From contig JADGQN010000265.1 of the NCBI GenBank assembly GCA_017881765.1, positions 1 to 6,704 on the forward strand: a DNA stretch of 6,704 bases, written 5' to 3'. The stretch is from Syntrophobacterales bacterium (GTDB taxonomy: Bacteria; Desulfobacterota; Syntrophorhabdia; Syntrophorhabdales; WCHB1-27). The notes under the pieces are model-generated. The model was not told the origin of the DNA. It was given only the letters and a program-made list of their open reading frames with translations, and did no database searches. Position numbers and translations under genes: made by a program. Below are positions 1 through 5,829 of this stretch, one piece after another; the stretch's first letter is position 1; every line of letters begins with the position of its first letter.

Positions 1-630
1 GGATATGCCCGTGCCTCTGCCCGTGACATCCGAAACAGCGGCTCCGGTGATCACGGCCGCAATCGCACTCGAAGGTGTCGTATTCCCTATCCCCATATCC
101 CCGGTCCCGATCATCTTGTAGCCCTGCTTTGCATACCCGGCTGCCAGTTCTATGCCTGATTCGACGCACTTTGTTGCCTCGTCCTTGGTCATTGCCGGAC
201 CCTTCGCGAAGTTCCTTGTGCCCTTCATTACCTTCAGGTCGATCAGTCCCTGTGCCGCTTCGACCGCGCCGAAATCAAAATCAACGCCCATGTCAACCAC
301 GACGACTTCTGAGCCCGCATGCTTTGCCAGGACGTTTATGCCCGCTCCTCCCCTGAGGAAGTTGAAGACCATCTGGGGCGTCACCTCTTTCGGATAGGCG
401 GAAACGCCTTCATCGACGACGCCGTGGTCGCCGGCAAACGTAAAGATCACTTTTTTATCGAGACTCGGCCGCTTGTTTTCGGTAATCGCCACGAGTCGCC
501 GCGCAAACTCTTCGAGCCTCCCCAGGCTGCCAAGAGGCTTCGTAAGGTTGTCGAGGTGCGCCTGGGCGGAGCTATACCATTCCGGATTGACTGTCCTGAC
601 GGCCTTCGCCGTCTTGTCGATCAAACCCAT
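1..630 (-). CDS. cobT: CobT, nicotinate-nucleotide--dimethylbenzimidazole phosphoribosyltransferase (C-terminus missing)
   Basis: This enzyme transfers phosphoribose from nicotinate mononucleotide to the lower-ligand base (typically 5,6-dimethylbenzimidazole), giving alpha-ribazole 5'-phosphate for the cobalamin nucleotide loop; it acts in the cytosol. The 210 codons read here without a stop are about 60% of the usual ~350 residues, and the gene continues off the left edge. Visible family blocks are LTKPLGSLGRLE (residues 29-40), FAGDHGVVDEGVSAYP (65-80), the glycine-rich RGGAGINVLA (93-102), and GTGDMGIGNTTPSSA (175-189). The last block normally reads GEMGIGNTT; here residue 178 is Asp instead of Glu. 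The C-terminal catalytic glutamate lies outside the window. The ATG start is fixed by a textbook AGGAGGAG Shine-Dalgarno at about 633-640. The gene lies 34 bp behind cobU on the same strand and so should share its riboswitch control. The identification is secure; which base it uses cannot be told. Confidence 0.96.
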   Translation of the reverse strand, partial: MGLIDKTAKAVRTVNPEWYSSAQAHLDNLTKPLGSLGRLEEFARRLVAITENKRPSLDKKVIFTFAGDHGVVDEGVSAYPKEVTPQMVFNFLRGGAGINVLAKHAGSEVVVVDMGVDFDFGAVEAAQGLIDLKVMKGTRNFAKGPAMTKDEATKCVESGIELAAGYAKQGYKMIGTGDMGIGNTTPSSAIAAVITGAAVSDVTGRGTGIS

Positions 631-664
631 ATCTCCTCCTTCCAAATATATGTCATCGTTAACG

Positions 665-1192
665 TCATGGTTTTATTCTCAAGGATATTCCCGCGGCAAC
701 CAGATAGACCTCATCAGCGATACCCGCTACCTGTTGGTTCAGATACCCGGCGCGGTCCCGGAACCTCCTTGCAAGCGCGTTATCGGGGACAATGCCCATC
801 CCTACTTCATTGGACACGATGAAAAGCGTGGGACAATCGCCGTTCTTCAGGAAGGCGAGAAAAGCATCGACCTCTTTTTCAAGGTCTTCAGAGCCGATGA
901 GTAGGTTTGAAAGCCACAACGTCAGGCAGTCGATTACGCCGGCGCTATAACCGCGCCCCATCTGCCTCAGGACATGCGCCATCCTGGTCGGTTCCTCAAA
1001 CGTATCCCACTCTTTGCCCCGCTGGGCTTGATGTCTTTCTATCCTTTCCCTCATCTCATCATCAAAGGGTTGCGCGGTTGCAATATAAGCCTTCTTGCCG
1101 GGAAAGGCGCCCGCCTTCTCAAGGGCGAATGAACTCTTGCCGCTCTTTGCGCCGCCGATGACAAAGATGATCCTGCCTGCTTTTTTAGTCAT
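665..1192 (-). CDS. cobU: CobU/CobP, bifunctional adenosylcobinamide kinase / adenosylcobinamide-phosphate guanylyltransferase
   Basis: The protein phosphorylates the aminopropanol arm of adenosylcobinamide and then transfers GMP from GTP, giving adenosylcobinamide-GDP, the partner of the CobT product in the last assembly step. At 175 residues it is full length for the family. It has an N-terminal P-loop GGAKSGKSS (13-21), the block IATAQPFDDEMRERI (37-51) followed by His54, which by position matches the histidine that carries GMP in Salmonella CobU, a Walker B-like VIDCLTLWLSNLL (86-98), and the family block SNEVGMGIVPDNALARRF (127-144). The ATG at 1192 is the natural start because the P-loop begins 12 residues later. 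The sequence before it has no good Shine-Dalgarno, only scattered GGA-type triplets, in contrast with cobT. It is the first gene after the cobalamin riboswitch and its terminator. Confidence 0.96.
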   Translation of the reverse strand: MTKKAGRIIFVIGGAKSGKSSFALEKAGAFPGKKAYIATAQPFDDEMRERIERHQAQRGKEWDTFEEPTRMAHVLRQMGRGYSAGVIDCLTLWLSNLLIGSEDLEKEVDAFLAFLKNGDCPTLFIVSNEVGMGIVPDNALARRFRDRAGYLNQQVAGIADEVYLVAAGISLRIKP

Positions 1193-1235
1193 TAGATACT
1201 ATCCGTTCCGGTTGCGTATTCCAAGCCCTTGAAAC

Positions 1236-1266
1236 AAAAAATCCTCAGAGCAAAGGCCCTGAGGAT
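1236..1266 (-). terminator. Intrinsic terminator of the cobalamin riboswitch expression platform
   Basis: Read on the minus strand, an 11-bp stem AUCCUCAGGGC / GCUCUGAGGAU (one G-U pair) closes a 4-nt CUUU loop and runs straight into six U residues (1241-1236) followed by GUUU. It lies between the aptamer (3' end at 1344) and the cobU start (1192), where a B12-controlled attenuator would be. The plus strand has no T-run after this hairpin, so it serves the cob unit only. The 5' arm (1261-1266 region) can alternatively pair with an upstream GAGGAU (1285-1290), giving a candidate antiterminator. Confidence 0.9.
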
Positions 1267-1284
1267 TGCACCCTGGTTTACTTC

Positions 1285-1290
1285 ATCCTC
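1285..1290 (-). promoter_or_regulatory. Candidate antiterminator segment of the riboswitch
   Basis: On the minus strand GAGGAU here is perfectly complementary to the AUCCUC that begins the terminator 5' arm (1261-1266), so the two are mutually exclusive partners. The pairing is short (6 bp, with possible extension through an internal loop by AAAG/CUUU). The role is inferred from complementarity only. Confidence 0.4.
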
Positions 1291-1343
1291 TCTTTCCTCC
1301 ACGGGAAACGGTCTGCCCATTGCTGGAAAGCGGGTGACCATGG

Positions 1344-1509
1344 CTTCAGGCAGGTCTTCTGGCTCCCGGATCATCCTACTCGCCAGCCTTCCCGAATTGC
1401 GATTCAGTGGCTCAGTTGGCTTTCGTCCCGGTTACAGCGGCGGGACCACTCCCGGATTAGACATCAAAGTCCGCACGGGATTCCCTATTATGCCTTGCGG
1501 CGCCTGAAG
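1344..1509 (-). promoter_or_regulatory. Cobalamin (adenosylcobalamin-type) riboswitch aptamer
   Basis: On the minus strand this 166-nt segment has all the landmarks of the B12 riboswitch in order. P1 arms CUUCAGGC (1502-1509) and GCCUGAAG (1344-1351) are perfectly complementary. Between them come GCAAGGC (1492-1498), GGGAAUCCCGUGCGG, the core GCCGCUGUAA (1432-1441), GCCACUG (1405-1411), GGGAAGG (1387-1393), and the 3' B12 box GAGCCAGAAGACCUGCC (1349-1365). The start of P1 lies about 3 nt after the predicted transcription start. With the terminator at 1236-1266, ligand binding should end transcription before cobU. Which cobalamin form it prefers is not proven by sequence. Confidence 0.97.
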
Positions 1510-1518
1510 TATGGGGTT

Positions 1519-1547
1519 GTTATAGCAGAAAAAGGATTATGTGTCAA
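1519..1547 (-). promoter_or_regulatory. Sigma-70 type promoter for the riboswitch-cobU-cobT transcript
   Basis: Read on the minus strand, a perfect -35 box TTGACA (1547-1542), a 17-bp spacer and a -10 box TATAAC (1524-1519) match the housekeeping consensus in 11 of 12 positions. The expected start near 1512 falls just upstream of P1 of the aptamer, which supports the assignment independently. A strong constitutive promoter is consistent with control being left to the riboswitch. Confidence 0.85.
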
Positions 1548-1551
1548 TCGT

Positions 1552-1576
1552 CAACGGGTCGTCCCCGGGCAACGGG
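1552..1576. repeat. Short direct repeat CAACGGG x2 in the divergent control region
   Basis: CAACGGG occurs at 1552-1558 and 1570-1576, an 18-bp period, on either side of a CCCGGG palindrome (1564-1569). The pair lies between the two divergent promoters. This could be an operator for a regulator of the transporter operon, but two 7-bp copies may also be chance. Confidence 0.3.
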
Positions 1577-1588
1577 CAAAAAAATTCC

Positions 1589-1617
1589 TTGACTTCCTTG
1601 TCGAGAGATTTCAGAAT
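1589..1617 (+). promoter_or_regulatory. Candidate sigma-70 type promoter for the transporter operon
   Basis: TTGACT (1589-1594, 5 of 6 consensus positions), a 17-bp spacer and CAGAAT (1612-1617, 4 of 6) give a plausible promoter, with a start near 1624 and a leader of only about 20 nt before the binding-protein ATG. The -10 box is weak, so an activator may help. No sigma-54 type element was seen. Confidence 0.5.
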
Positions 1618-1643
1618 GTGAAAAAAGGGAAAGGGGGAGTATC

Positions 1644-2906
1644 ATGAGAAAGGGATCGCTGTTAGGGCTATCTTTAGTTCTTGTTTTCTTGGTTGCTTGT
1701 CTCCAGCCGGCTGCCGCTGCCGAGAAACCTATCATCATTGGTGCGCCGCTATCTACCGCTTTTCTATATGGGTGGGATGCCGAGCGGGGCATAAAGCTCG
1801 CCGTCGAGGAGATCAACGCAGCGGGCGGTGTAGCCGTGGGCGGCAAGAAGAGGCCATTTGCGGTCGAACTGATCGACACGAGAGACCTGGAGCCTCAGGT
1901 GCCTGTGAGCGAGGCTCTGCTCGCCGTTGAAAAACTGATCTTAGAGAAGAAGGCCGATTTTCTCATCGGCGGGCCGGTCCGGTCAGAAGCGGCTCTGGCT
2001 GCCATGGACCTGCTCAACAAGTACAAGAAAGTAAGTATCATCACAACGGGCGTGCTCACGCCCGCCTACACGAAAAAGGTGGAAGATAACTACGCAAAGT
2101 ACAAATACTGCTTCCGTAACACGAGCCACGTTGGCGTCATGATCGGGGAGTTCACCGTCTTATTTGACGACCTCAAGAAGACCCAGGGCTTTAACCAGGC
2201 CTACATCATGGTTCAGGACGTTGCGCATGCGCGGGGCGGCGGCGAGGCCATGAAGAAGACCCTTACCGAACGAGGCTGGACCGTCGGCGATATGAAGATA
2301 TATCCCACCGGGACAACCGATTACTCCGTGGGCCTTATCGATGCAGCCAAGAAGAACGCCCAGGTCCTCTTTCTCTGGATGGATATGCCTGAAAGCGCCA
2401 TCCTTCTGAAACAGTGGAGTGACATGAAATCGAAAGCGCTGCCCATGGGCTTTGTAAACGCCGCAGAGCAGCCCACCTTCTGGAAAGCCTCCGGCGGAAC
2501 AACCGAATACTTGCTCGTCAACCTCGTCAACGGCGGTAACGCGCCTTCCAAGATCACACCCTGGACCATGAAATTTGCTAACGCTTACCAGAAGAAATGG
2601 GGCATTGAGCCTGAGGGCTACGGTACGTCATCCAGCTACATGGCGGTATATCAGCTCAAGGCGGCTATTGAGAAAGCAAACAGCGTTGACAGTGACGCGG
2701 TGGTCAAGGGCCTGGAAGATATCGATCTGATGGGAGTCTACGGCAGGATGAGGTTCGACAAAAAATCGCATGAGATCATACCGTCCCTCGACCCGAAGGA
2801 AGGCGCCGTCACCAGCATCATCCAGTGGCAGGCCGGGAAACGGGTGCAGGTCTTCCCACCGAAGGTAGCCGACGGCAAGATAGTCTATCCACCTTGGGCT
2901 AAGTAG
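1644..2906 (+). CDS. Periplasmic substrate-binding protein of a Liv/HAAT-family ABC importer
   Basis: The protein captures the substrate outside the inner membrane and hands it to the permease pair encoded downstream. It has 420 residues, normal for type I periplasmic binding proteins (LivK/Peripla_BP_6 family). The N-terminus MRK plus a hydrophobic stretch to about residue 18 is an export signal. It ends in LVAC (16-19), a lipobox-like sequence, but also in QPAAAA|EK (to 26), a good signal peptidase I site. The mature protein opens with IIIGAPLSTAFLYGWDAERG and AVEEINAAGG, the family's first lobe pattern; FLIGGPVRSEAALAAMDLL and IITTGVLTPAYTKK follow, and the C-terminus is VYPPWAK. GGGGGAG (1633-1639) just ahead of the ATG sets the start. 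The ligand cannot be read from sequence. The ligase at the operon's end argues for a carboxylic acid rather than an amino acid, and LivK itself is therefore not claimed. Confidence 0.93.
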   Translation: MRKGSLLGLSLVLVFLVACLQPAAAAEKPIIIGAPLSTAFLYGWDAERGIKLAVEEINAAGGVAVGGKKRPFAVELIDTRDLEPQVPVSEALLAVEKLILEKKADFLIGGPVRSEAALAAMDLLNKYKKVSIITTGVLTPAYTKKVEDNYAKYKYCFRNTSHVGVMIGEFTVLFDDLKKTQGFNQAYIMVQDVAHARGGGEAMKKTLTERGWTVGDMKIYPTGTTDYSVGLIDAAKKNAQVLFLWMDMPESAILLKQWSDMKSKALPMGFVNAAEQPTFWKASGGTTEYLLVNLVNGGNAPSKITPWTMKFANAYQKKWGIEPEGYGTSSSYMAVYQLKAAIEKANSVDSDAVVKGLEDIDLMGVYGRMRFDKKSHEIIPSLDPKEGAVTSIIQWQAGKRVQVFPPKVADGKIVYPPWAK

Positions 2907-2940
2907 ATTTTCACAGGCTCGACGTGAGAATTTATTTTAG
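2907..2940 (+). terminator. Possible weak terminator/attenuator or 3' stabilising hairpin after the binding-protein gene
   Basis: Directly after the stop codon, ATTTTCAC (2907-2914) and GTGAGAAT (2924-2931) form an 8-bp stem with one G-T pair and a 9-nt loop, followed by TTATTTTAG. The stem is AT-rich and the U-tract interrupted, so it is at best leaky. Such a site would fit the common pattern in which the binding protein is made in excess over the membrane parts. Confidence 0.35.
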
Positions 2941-3051
2941 CGAGCACGGCGAGCGAGAGTGGAAGGCCGGGTACCCGCCTGCGGGTGGGGCTCTGCCGCT
3001 GGAGGGGGCGACGCGAGCCCCATTAGAAGTAACCGAAGGGCGGGGGTTATA
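2941..3051. repeat. GC-rich intergenic segment with nested inverted repeats
   Basis: The segment between the binding protein and first permease has repeated GCGAG units (about 2940-2956), a tight inverted repeat ACCCGC/GCGGGT (2973-2978, 2981-2986), and a longer one GGGGCTC/GAGCCCC (2987-2993, 3015-3021). An open frame from an ATG at 2959 runs through it into the permease, but it reads as Gly/Ala/Arg-rich low-complexity sequence unlike a Liv permease N-terminus, so I treat it as noncoding. It may be a dispersed intergenic element or an RNA structure that sets expression of the downstream genes. Confidence 0.5.
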
Positions 3052-3918
3052 GTGGAGTTTCTTCTTTACGGGATAATCAACAGCATCACGCTTTCTCTTC
3101 TGTCTTTAGGCTTTACGCTTGTCTACAGCATAAGCAGGCTGCCGAACTTTGCACATGGGGCGCTCTACATCACGAGTGGCTATATCGTCTGGCTCCTTCT
3201 TAACAGACTGGGCCTTCCCTACCCTATCGCCGTCGTGATTGGCATCCTGGCTACGGGCTTTATCGGCGCTCTCATCTACCGGTTCATTTTGATCAGAATC
3301 CGGGGCATGGAGATCTCGGAAATCATCGCCACTTACGCCATCGGTCTCGCGATCATTGAGGGGCTTCGTTGGGGGGGATTGAGGGGCATGACCTTCACCC
3401 TCCCACCTTTTTTCCCGGGCTCCGTGATCCTGGCAGGCGTGAGCGTTGACTATCAGAGGCTCTCCATCGTTGCCATAGGAGCGCTGACGTTTCTCGGGCT
3501 TTATCTATTTACACATTTCAACAAACTGGGGCTTGCCCTGCGGGGCATTGCCCAGGATGAGCGGGCTGCCATGATGCTCGGCATAGATTCCGACATGACC
3601 GCGGTCGTCTCTCTGGCGATAGGTTCGGGCCTGGCAGCATTCGCGGCCATTCTTCTTCTGCCTCTCGGAAATATAGTCGTAGAGGCAGGGTACAGCGTCC
3701 TCATTTACGCCATCGCCGTCTGCATCATCGGAGGGCTGGGGAGCTGGGGCGGAGCGATTGTGGGGGCGTTCATCATCGGTTTTGCTCAGATATTGACCGA
3801 GGCCTTCTTGTCGAGCCACTTCCAGATGGTCGTTGCCCTGCTGGCAATCATCGTGACACTGCTTCTCAAGCCTTCAGGTCTTTTCGGCAAGCAGAAAGAA
3901 CTGGAAGAACGGGTGTAA
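3052..3918 (+). CDS. LivH-like inner-membrane permease of the ABC importer
   Basis: This is one half of the transmembrane channel, pairing with the LivM-like protein downstream. From the GTG at 3052 it has 288 residues, matching LivH-type permeases. It begins VEFLLYGIINSITLSLLSLG, with the family block NFAHGALY at about residues 32-39. It is hydrophobic throughout with about eight likely membrane segments. Near 160-180 is the cytoplasmic coupling (EAA-like) loop GLALRGIAQDERAAMMLGID, and near 225-240 the glycine-rich IIGGLGSWGGAIVGAF. I chose GTG 3052 over the in-frame ATG at 2959 because homology-like sequence begins there, a GGGGG stretch (3042-3046) lies 5 bp ahead, and the extra 31 codons look noncoding. 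Only 3 bp separate it from the next gene. Confidence 0.92.
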   Translation: MEFLLYGIINSITLSLLSLGFTLVYSISRLPNFAHGALYITSGYIVWLLLNRLGLPYPIAVVIGILATGFIGALIYRFILIRIRGMEISEIIATYAIGLAIIEGLRWGGLRGMTFTLPPFFPGSVILAGVSVDYQRLSIVAIGALTFLGLYLFTHFNKLGLALRGIAQDERAAMMLGIDSDMTAVVSLAIGSGLAAFAAILLLPLGNIVVEAGYSVLIYAIAVCIIGGLGSWGGAIVGAFIIGFAQILTEAFLSSHFQMVVALLAIIVTLLLKPSGLFGKQKELEERV

Positions 3919-3921
3919 CGC

Positions 3922-4932
3922 GTGGAAATGCGTCGCAAAGAACGTATCGACAGGGGCATCAAGGTGCGTACAGAAGGCATCTATGCCATATCGTCGATGC
4001 GTGAGATACTCTATCTTTTAGGACCCCGGTTGCTTCTTATCGTCGGGCTGATTCTTTTGCCTTTTATCCTTCAGCTTGCTCCTTATTGGGCGCGTGTGGT
4101 CAATATCATGTGCGTCTACGCCCTCGTCGCGCTTTCGTTTGACTTCCTTGCGAATTACGTGGGTCTGGTCTGTCTCGGAGGGGGCTTCTTCGTCGGCGTT
4201 GGCGGATATCTTTCGGCAATCTTCAACACATATCTGGGGATCCCTTTTTATCTGTCCATACCGCTTGCGACAGTTTTTGGCGCTTTTCTTTGCACGCTGC
4301 TCTTTCTGCCATGCCTTCCCCTGCGGGGCGTCTACTTTGCGATTGTCACACTCATGTATCCTCTGCTGCTTACTCGAATCATAGAGGCCTTCGACATCCT
4401 TGGCGGGACAAACGGCATATCGGGCGTGGACAGTTTTCCCAATCAGTACGTAGAGCACTACGCCATCATCGTCGTACTGCTTCTGGTGCTTTTCGGGCTT
4501 AGGAGGTTTGTCAACCAGGACATTGGTCTCGTCTTACGCGGTGTTAAAGACAATGACCAGTCCGTGCGCGCGTCCGGTATCAACGTGACCCATATGAAGG
4601 CTTTGGCGGTCTTCATCTCGGCGGGCATCGGCTGTTTTGGCGGTGCATACCTCGTGCACCTGTATATGTGGGCGGGCATCTCTCTTTTTGCCCTCGACTT
4701 TTCCATCATTCCGATTGCCGCGGTTGTCATCGGTGGCGGTGGAACACTCGTCGGGGCCGTTGTCGGAACGTTCATATTGGTGCCTCTCTCGGAAGCCCTA
4801 CGGAACCTTGGAACATTCAGAATCGTCATCTACTGTGTGGCCCTGACGGCGTTTATTGTCTTAAAGAGCGAAGGTATCATGGTCTATCTCCAGAGAAAAT
4901 ATCACCAGTTCGAACGCTGGGTGAAGGTATGA
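3922..4932 (+). CDS. LivM-like inner-membrane permease of the ABC importer
   Basis: This is the second channel subunit. It has 336 residues from the GTG at 3922; an ATG at 3928 or at 3997 (residue 26, just before the first hydrophobic segment) are alternative starts, and no strong Shine-Dalgarno decides between them. The first 28 residues are basic and hydrophilic; about eight to ten membrane segments follow. Family blocks are LRGVYFAIVTL (about 134-144), GGTNGISGV (about 160), the EAA-like coupling loop GLVLRGVKDNDQSVRASGIN (about 202-221), and VIGGGGTLVGAVVG (about 269-283). In the early block NYVGLVCLGGGFFVGVGGY (78-96) the usual LGHAAF-like centre is replaced by glycines. Its stop overlaps the next start as ATGA (4929-4932), a sign of translational coupling. 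Confidence 0.92.
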   Translation: MEMRRKERIDRGIKVRTEGIYAISSMREILYLLGPRLLLIVGLILLPFILQLAPYWARVVNIMCVYALVALSFDFLANYVGLVCLGGGFFVGVGGYLSAIFNTYLGIPFYLSIPLATVFGAFLCTLLFLPCLPLRGVYFAIVTLMYPLLLTRIIEAFDILGGTNGISGVDSFPNQYVEHYAIIVVLLLVLFGLRRFVNQDIGLVLRGVKDNDQSVRASGINVTHMKALAVFISAGIGCFGGAYLVHLYMWAGISLFALDFSIIPIAAVVIGGGGTLVGAVVGTFILVPLSEALRNLGTFRIVIYCVALTAFIVLKSEGIMVYLQRKYHQFERWVKV

Positions 4933-5696
4933 GCTCAGAGACGATTCTCTCGATGAGAGGCATTTCGAAGCACTTCGGGGGAGTGCAGGCCCTTTCCGAC
5001 GTCAGCTTTGATGTGAAGGAAGGCGAGATCTACGGTATCATCGGGCCAAACGGTTCGGGCAAAACCACGCTCATAAACTGCATCACCGGTTTTGCAAAAC
5101 CCGATAAGGGCCAAGTCTTCTTCAGGCAAAAAGAGATCACCGGGTGGCCGCCCCACAAGATAGCCCACGTCGGTATCACACGTACCTTCCAGATCATGAG
5201 GCCATATTACAGCCTGCCCGCATTCAAGAACCTGATTATTCCCCTTTGGTCCCCACGTGCAAGAAAGCTGGGCGGCTGGCGAGGCGGCGGCAAGCACGGC
5301 GACAGGGATACGGTGGCCGTGGATATCCTGGAGGAGATCGGATTCGAACGCGATTCTCGTGTGCCCTACAAGCTCGCCTCAACCTTGCCCACCGGCTATC
5401 AGAAGAGACTGGAGCTTGCGCGCTGCATCTCGATGCGGCCTGAGATCATTTTCTGCGATGAGGTTTTCTCAGGCCTCAGTATGAGCGAGATTGCGGGTAT
5501 GACGCCCCTCATAGAGAAGCTCAAGATGGAGGGCGTGACACTGATCATGGTCGAGCACAGGCTCAGAGAGCTTTTCAGGGTGGCTGACCGGGTCATGGCT
5601 CTTCAGTTCGGCGAGAAGATTGCCGAAGGGTTGTCCGGGGATGTCATAGAAAATAAGCAGGTTAAAGAGGCATATCTGGGGAGCGAAGAGGTATGA
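4929..5696 (+). CDS. LivG-like ATP-binding subunit of the ABC importer, with a divergent signature motif
   Basis: This is a cytoplasmic nucleotide-binding subunit that powers import with the LivF-like partner. It has 255 residues, normal for LivG. Motifs in order are Walker A GPNGSGKTT (39-47), Q-loop TRTFQI (84-89, a typical LivG form), signature LPTGYQKRLELARC (153-166), Walker B IIFCDE (173-178) followed by VFSGLS, and switch histidine in MVEHRL (His210). The signature would normally read LSYGQ or LSGGQ; here Ser and the following residue are Pro and Thr, and the DEP after Walker B is DEV. The usual LivG insert after the Q-loop is present and rich in Gly, Arg and Lys (about 110-127). The ATG overlaps the LivM-like stop. 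An in-frame reading from 4668 is only overlap with the permease gene. The catalytic residues are kept, so it is probably active. Confidence 0.9.
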   Translation: MSSETILSMRGISKHFGGVQALSDVSFDVKEGEIYGIIGPNGSGKTTLINCITGFAKPDKGQVFFRQKEITGWPPHKIAHVGITRTFQIMRPYYSLPAFKNLIIPLWSPRARKLGGWRGGGKHGDRDTVAVDILEEIGFERDSRVPYKLASTLPTGYQKRLELARCISMRPEIIFCDEVFSGLSMSEIAGMTPLIEKLKMEGVTLIMVEHRLRELFRVADRVMALQFGEKIAEGLSGDVIENKQVKEAYLGSEEV

Positions 5697-5829
5697 CCAA
5701 TTTGCCTTCAAGTGTATACCTTCGTTGTCGTTGCGTCGCTCTCCTCGACGTACCCCAAGGTACGCCTGCGTCGGCTCCTCACTGCCGCCTCGGTCTCCAC
5801 CTTGAATCCAAATCGGTCTGGAGGAGCTA
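5697..5829. repeat. Intergenic element with CGTACC/GGTACG hairpin and flanking direct repeats
   Basis: These 133 bp separate the two ATPase genes, which elsewhere in such operons usually abut. A perfect 6-bp inverted repeat CGTACC-CCAA-GGTACG (5749-5764) sits between two near-identical arms, TGCGTCGCTCTCCTC (5732-5746) and TGCGTCGGCTCCTC (5767-5780). Pyrimidine-rich sequence continues on the plus strand to about 5800. The last part carries GGAGGAG (5820-5826), the Shine-Dalgarno of the next gene. The layout looks like a dispersed noncoding repeat. No credible gene is seen in it: the frame starting at 5712 is low-complexity and runs over the next gene's start. Confidence 0.55.

Noticed and set aside
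75..904. Several plus-strand frames over the left end, up to 167 codons.
   Set aside because: They are antisense to cobT and cobU, whose conserved motifs are clear; the plus-strand translations are Arg/Pro/Ser-rich and show no domain.
1192..1374. A 60-codon minus-strand frame ending in TAATG on the cobU start, which could be a coupled leader peptide.
   Set aside because: It starts inside the riboswitch aptamer without a proper Shine-Dalgarno and runs through the terminator hairpin; its sequence is explained by RNA structure. The TAATG overlap with a weak-RBS cobU is noted, but it is probably coincidence.
1229..1507. A 92-codon plus-strand frame in the divergent region.
   Set aside because: It is the antisense of the terminator and the cobalamin aptamer, and no coding signal is seen.
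2959..3051. A 31-codon N-terminal extension of the LivH-like permease from the ATG at 2959.
   Set aside because: The added sequence is Gly/Ala/Arg-rich, lies over inverted repeats, and has no resemblance to LivH-type N-termini; the GTG at 3052 gives the family length.
4018..4458. A 146-codon minus-strand frame within the LivM-like gene.
   Set aside because: It is antisense to an unambiguous permease gene and its highly charged, low-complexity composition is what antisense of membrane codons gives.
4668..4928. An N-terminal extension of the LivG-like ATPase reading back into the LivM-like gene.
   Set aside because: It is an out-of-frame reading of the permease gene; the ATGA overlap at 4929-4932 gives a start that places Walker A at the usual residue 39.
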